This document shows positions 61,038-64,000 of a DNA stretch of 64,000 bases, one piece after another (position 1 is the first letter of the stretch; each line of letters opens with the position of its first letter). The notes below the pieces were generated by a model. That model did no database searches. It had not been told where the DNA came from and worked only from the letters and a program-made list of their open reading frames with translations. The DNA comes from CAVYUC01 sp963816685 (GTDB lineage: Bacteria; Bacteroidota; Bacteroidia; Bacteroidales; Prolixibacteraceae). Made by a program: the position numbers and the translations under genes. The DNA lies in assembly GCA_963816685.1 (NCBI GenBank), contig CAWFMB010000010.1, forward strand, positions 14,282 through 78,281, written 5' to 3'.

Positions 61038-62372
61038 TTAAATTCCACCACCTGCGCGGCCCTTCACACGGCCCGATTTCATCAGTCCGTCGTAATGGCG
61101 CATTAACAAATGGCTTTCAATCTGCTGCAATGTATCCAACACCACTCCCACAAGAATCAGCAGCGAAGTTCCGCCGTAAAAATAGGCGAACGACTGGTTA
61201 ATTCCCATCATCATAGCGAAGGCCGGAAGAATGGTTACCAAACCCAGAAAAATAGATCCGGGTAATGTAATTCGCGACATCACTGTGTCCAGAAATTCGA
61301 CAGTTCTTTTACCAGGTTTAACTCCAGGAATGAACCCACCGTTTTTCTTCATGTCTTCCGCCATTTGCGTTGGGTTAATGGTAATTGCCGTATAAAAATA
61401 AGTAAAGGCAACTACCAGTGTAAATTGCATAAAGTTGTACCAGAAACCGGTGATGTTAGATAATGCAGCCGCAACACCACGAAGATTTTCTGAATTTGCA
61501 ACCCCAACCAGGGTAATTGGCACCATCATAATTGCCTGGGCAAAAATGATAGGCATAACTCCTGCAGCATTCACTTTTAAAGGAATGTACTGACGTACTC
61601 CACCATATTGTTTGTTTCCCACAATGCGTTTTGCATATTGCACCGGAATCCTGCGTGTTCCCTGAACCAGCAGAATAGATGCCATAAACACCACGAAAAG
61701 AATCACAAACTCTACAATGAACATAACAAGCCCACCGCCCTGCTGGTTTATCCTGGAAGCAAATTCCTGAACAACTGCCTGCGGTAATCGGGCAATAATA
61801 CCAATCATAATGATCAGCGATATTCCGTTACCAATTCCTTTATCGGTAATGCGCTCGCCCAACCACATGACAAACATAGAACCTGCCGTTAGAATTATCA
61901 CCGACGAAACCGTAAACATTGCTCCCGGAAGCGCGAACGCTGTAGCGGGCAACTGCATATGCAAATTGGTTAAATATGCGGGCGACTGGAAAACCAAAAT
62001 TATTACGGTTAAATACCGTGTAATCTGATTGATTTTCCTTCTTCCTGACTCCCCCTCTTTCTGCAACCTCTGGAAATAGGGAACTGCAATACCAAGTAAC
62101 TGGATTACAATGGAGGCAGAAATATATGGCATAATTCCTAAAGCAAAGATAGAAGCCTGGGAAAATGCTCCTCCCGAAAACATATCAATCAGCCCAAGCA
62201 AACCATCTGAAGTTTGATTCTTCAGGTTTTGCAGCTGGGCCGGGTCAACTCCGGGTAACGAAACAAATGATCCCAACCTGTAGATGAGCAGTAAAAACAT
62301 TGTTGTTCCCAAGCGCATCCTGAGGTCTTCAATCTTATAAATATTCTTTAGGGTTTCTATAAATCGTTTCAT
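61038..62372 (-). CDS. secY: Preprotein translocase subunit SecY
   Basis: A 444-residue inner-membrane channel with about ten helices. Diagnostic blocks: MFLLLIYRLGSFVSLPGVD, SIFALGIMPYISASIVIQLLGIAVPYFQRLQKEGESGRRKINQITRY, ITDKGIGNGISLIIMIGI, RRIPVQYAKRI, LKVNAAGVMPIIFAQAIM and FIPGVKPGKRTVEFLD. It ends HYDGLMKSGRVKGRAGGGI. 6 bases downstream of rplO. It supplies the export channel used by all the signal-peptide proteins of the window. Confidence 0.99.
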   Translation of the reverse strand: MKRFIETLKNIYKIEDLRMRLGTTMFLLLIYRLGSFVSLPGVDPAQLQNLKNQTSDGLLGLIDMFSGGAFSQASIFALGIMPYISASIVIQLLGIAVPYFQRLQKEGESGRRKINQITRYLTVIILVFQSPAYLTNLHMQLPATAFALPGAMFTVSSVIILTAGSMFVMWLGERITDKGIGNGISLIIMIGIIARLPQAVVQEFASRINQQGGGLVMFIVEFVILFVVFMASILLVQGTRRIPVQYAKRIVGNKQYGGVRQYIPLKVNAAGVMPIIFAQAIMMVPITLVGVANSENLRGVAAALSNITGFWYNFMQFTLVVAFTYFYTAITINPTQMAEDMKKNGGFIPGVKPGKRTVEFLDTVMSRITLPGSIFLGLVTILPAFAMMMGINQSFAYFYGGTSLLILVGVVLDTLQQIESHLLMRHYDGLMKSGRVKGRAGGGI

Positions 62373-62378
62373 TATAGT

Positions 62379-62825
62379 TTACAGTATTTCAGTGGTTCCT
62401 TCTAGTTTTTCAATTGCTTCTTTGGCGCTTTGCGAGAACGCGTGTGCTTTCACATCCAATTTGGTGCTTAATGTTCCGCCTCCCAAAATTTTAATTTTAT
62501 CGTTTTTAGAAGCGACACCTGCATCAACCAGGAGTGCCAAATCAACTGCAGTGATGTTCCGTTTTTCGACCAGGTTTTGCAAAACATCAAGGTTAATTGC
62601 TTTGTATTCAACCCTGTTAATGTTTTTAAATCCTGATTTTGGAACAACACGCTGCAATGGCATTTGTCCACCTTCGAAACCGATTTTTCTGGAATACCCG
62701 GATCTCGACTTTTGGCCTTTATGTCCGCGGGTGGATGTACCACCATGCCCGCTACCTTGTCCCCGGCCGATTCTTTTCCGGCTTTTTGTAGAACCTGATG
62801 CAGGTTTTAATTTACTCAAATCCAT
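62379..62825 (-). CDS. rplO: 50S ribosomal protein L15
   Basis: A 148-residue protein: MDLSKLKPASGSTKSRKRIGRGQGSGHGGTSTRGHKGQKSRSG, FEGGQMPLQRVVPKSGF and KILGGGTLSTKLDVKAHAFSQSAKEAIEKLEGTTEIL. Standard length. Precedes secY by 6 bases. Confidence 0.98.
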   Translation of the reverse strand: MDLSKLKPASGSTKSRKRIGRGQGSGHGGTSTRGHKGQKSRSGYSRKIGFEGGQMPLQRVVPKSGFKNINRVEYKAINLDVLQNLVEKRNITAVDLALLVDAGVASKNDKIKILGGGTLSTKLDVKAHAFSQSAKEAIEKLEGTTEIL

Positions 62826-62848
62826 AATTTCAGTTATTTGAAATATTT

Positions 62849-63028
62849 TTATACTTCTTCAACACTTAATAAATGTCTCATTTTATTGACCATTCCAATA
62901 ATCTGAGGAGTAGCTTCATGTTCAATAGTCTGGTGCATTTTTTTCAGGCCCAGTGATTCCATTGTTGCTTTTTGGCTTTTGGTTGAACCAATGCTACTTT
63001 TTACCTGTGTAATTTTTATTTTAGCCAT
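62849..63028 (-). CDS. rpmD: 50S ribosomal protein L30
   Basis: A 59-residue protein. The ATG at 63028 gives the conserved start MAKIKITQVKSSIGSTKSQKATMESLGLKKMHQTIEH; the frame is open further upstream only by overlap with rpsE. Length matches the bacterial family. Between rpsE and rplO. Confidence 0.96.
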   Translation of the reverse strand: MAKIKITQVKSSIGSTKSQKATMESLGLKKMHQTIEHEATPQIIGMVNKMRHLLSVEEV

Positions 63029-63035
63029 AACTGTG

Positions 63036-63551
63036 TTATCCTTTAAATACTTTTTCCATTGAAACACCTCTCTGTTCGGCTATCGTGTAAGCATCCCTCA
63101 GTTCGAGCAAAGCTTCCATTGTAGCTTTTACCAGGTTGTGTGGGTTCGACGAGCCTTTTGACTTGGCCAGAATATCTTTAATACCAACGCTTTCGAGTAC
63201 TGCACGCATGGCACCACCTGCTTTTACGCCGGTACCTGATGATGCAGGCCGCAGTAAAACATGTGCTCCGCCAAACCTGGCAGATTGTTCGTGCGGAATT
63301 GTATCATTGATAACCGGAATTTTCACCAGGTTCTTTTTAGCTGCTTCCACTCCTTTTGAGATAGCAGTTGTTACTTCGCTTGCTTTTCCAAGGCCCCAAC
63401 CTACAATACCCTCTTCGTTACCCACAATAACAATGGCCGAAAAACTAAATGTCCGTCCACCTTTTGTAACTTTAGTAACACGATTAATGGCTACCAACCT
63501 GTCTTTTAAATCGAGGTCCGTTGTTTTAATTTTATTGCTAATCTTCGCCAT
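63036..63551 (-). CDS. rpsE: 30S ribosomal protein S5
   Basis: A 171-residue protein starting at ATG 63551 (MAKISNKIKTTDLDLKDRLVAINRVTKVTKGGRTFSFSAIVIVG). The S5 domain signature GWGLGKASEVTTAISKGVEAAKKNLVKIP and the C-terminal half ARFGGAHVLLRPASSGTGVKAGGAMRAVLESVGIKDILAKSKGSSNPHNLVKAT are complete. The start choice removes an overlap with rplR. Confidence 0.97.
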   Translation of the reverse strand: MAKISNKIKTTDLDLKDRLVAINRVTKVTKGGRTFSFSAIVIVGNEEGIVGWGLGKASEVTTAISKGVEAAKKNLVKIPVINDTIPHEQSARFGGAHVLLRPASSGTGVKAGGAMRAVLESVGIKDILAKSKGSSNPHNLVKATMEALLELRDAYTIAEQRGVSMEKVFKG

Positions 63552-63558
63552 AATTATT

Positions 63559-63915
63559 TTAGAATTTAAGGCCACCTTCGCGGGCAGCATCAGCTAACTG
63601 TTTCACTCTGCCATGGTATAAGTAACCATTTCTGTCGAATACAATTTCCTTGATTCCGGCAGCCTGAGCTTTTTCGGCAATCAATTTACCAACCATCGCG
63701 GCTTTTTCTGTTTTATTTCCGTCTTTCGAAATAATATCTTTTTCGCCTGAAGAAGCTGCTACCAGTGTGGTTTTGTTTTCGTCATTGATAATTTGAGCGT
63801 AAATTTGTTTGTTACTTCTAAACACGCTCATACGTGGACGTTCAGCTGTGCCGGCAACGATTTTACGCACCCGCTTTCTTATTCTGTTTCGCCTTTCAAA
63901 TTTTGTTAATGCCAT
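63559..63915 (-). CDS. rplR: 50S ribosomal protein L18
   Basis: A 118-residue 5S rRNA-binding protein: MALTKFERRNRIRKRVRKIVAGTAERPRMSVFRSNKQIYAQIINDENKTTLVAASS and KAAMVGKLIAEKAQAAGIKEIVFDRNGYLYHGRVKQLADAAREGGLKF. Standard length and place, 7 bases upstream of rpsE. Confidence 0.98.
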   Translation of the reverse strand: MALTKFERRNRIRKRVRKIVAGTAERPRMSVFRSNKQIYAQIINDENKTTLVAASSGEKDIISKDGNKTEKAAMVGKLIAEKAQAAGIKEIVFDRNGYLYHGRVKQLADAAREGGLKF

Positions 63916-63936
63916 AATGCCTGATTTTTCAAAAAA

Positions 63937-64000
63937 TTATTTAGATGCGGCTTTACCAGCTTTACGCCTCAATACTTCGCCAACAAACTTAACACCTTTT
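63937..64000 (-). CDS. rplF: 50S ribosomal protein L6, C-terminal end (gene continues beyond window)
   Basis: The minus strand from the window edge reads KGVKFVGEVLRRKAGKAASK and TAA at 63939-63937, the typical L6 end (KGI+Y..E..R+K.GK). Only about 20 codons are inside. Its place upstream of rplR is as expected. Confidence 0.9.
   Translation of the reverse strand, partial: KGVKFVGEVLRRKAGKAASK

Noticed and set aside
1..64000. tRNA or rRNA genes
   Set aside because: No cloverleaf-like or rRNA-like sequence was noticed by eye in the intergenic regions; a covariance-model search would be needed to be certain.

Overview
The window comes from a Bacteroidota chromosome, most likely a marine or sediment-type member of the Marinilabiliales/Prolixibacteraceae neighbourhood. 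That placement is inferred from family content; no 16S gene is present. The supporting signs are type IX secretion (T9SS) C-terminal sorting domains, SusC-type TonB plug domains, many SPII lipoproteins and secreted glycoside hydrolases, TAnnTTTG-like promoter boxes, almost no Shine-Dalgarno signals, and a ribosomal-protein operon ending rpsM-rpsK-rpsD-rpoA-rplQ.

Layout. 1-3.3 kb: a tandem duplication of a two-gene module (membrane-anchored acidic helical protein plus PRC-barrel protein), the first copy cut by the window edge. 3.8-14.3 kb, mostly minus strand: a cation efflux protein, a GNAT/cupin/SRPBCC trio, two plug-only SusC-like proteins flanking a GH95 fucosidase lipoprotein, a dolichol-phosphate-type glycosyltransferase, a putative outer-membrane protein, a bleomycin-hydrolase-like peptidase and Tag. 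14.4-22.1 kb: a TPR protein, a PKD lipoprotein, a six-copy 41-bp tandem array, fumC, a GH36 alpha-galactosidase and a small membrane protein. 22.1-33 kb: two broken RelE/ParE-type toxin-antitoxin operons bracket a TonB receptor, an MFS transporter, a DUF1080 lipoprotein and a trehalose module (OtsA-OtsB fusion divergent from a GH15 enzyme and an SRPBCC protein). 33.1-43.3 kb: a GH67-like secreted protein with a beta-propeller lipoprotein, rarA, a 42-bp tandem array, a large multi-PAS histidine kinase, a GCATTC-rich array and a Tat-exported sugar isomerase.

43.4-57.1 kb is the most unusual part. It is a plus-strand island of exported proteins: an S74-chaperone/T9SS fusion, a gingipain-like C25 peptidase, a metzincin-like metallopeptidase, a papain-like C1 peptidase and several unrecognised sorting-domain proteins. 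Orphan C-terminal tails with no gene body, truncated or frameshifted paralogues and mobile-looking palindromic elements lie between them. The region looks like a site where secreted-protein genes repeatedly expand, recombine at their 3' ends and decay.

57.4-64 kb is the conserved minus-strand ribosomal operon from the end of rplF through rplQ. It includes rpmJ (only 38 codons) and lacks the map gene often found between secY and infA in this phylum. It ends at a strong terminator that separates it from the island.
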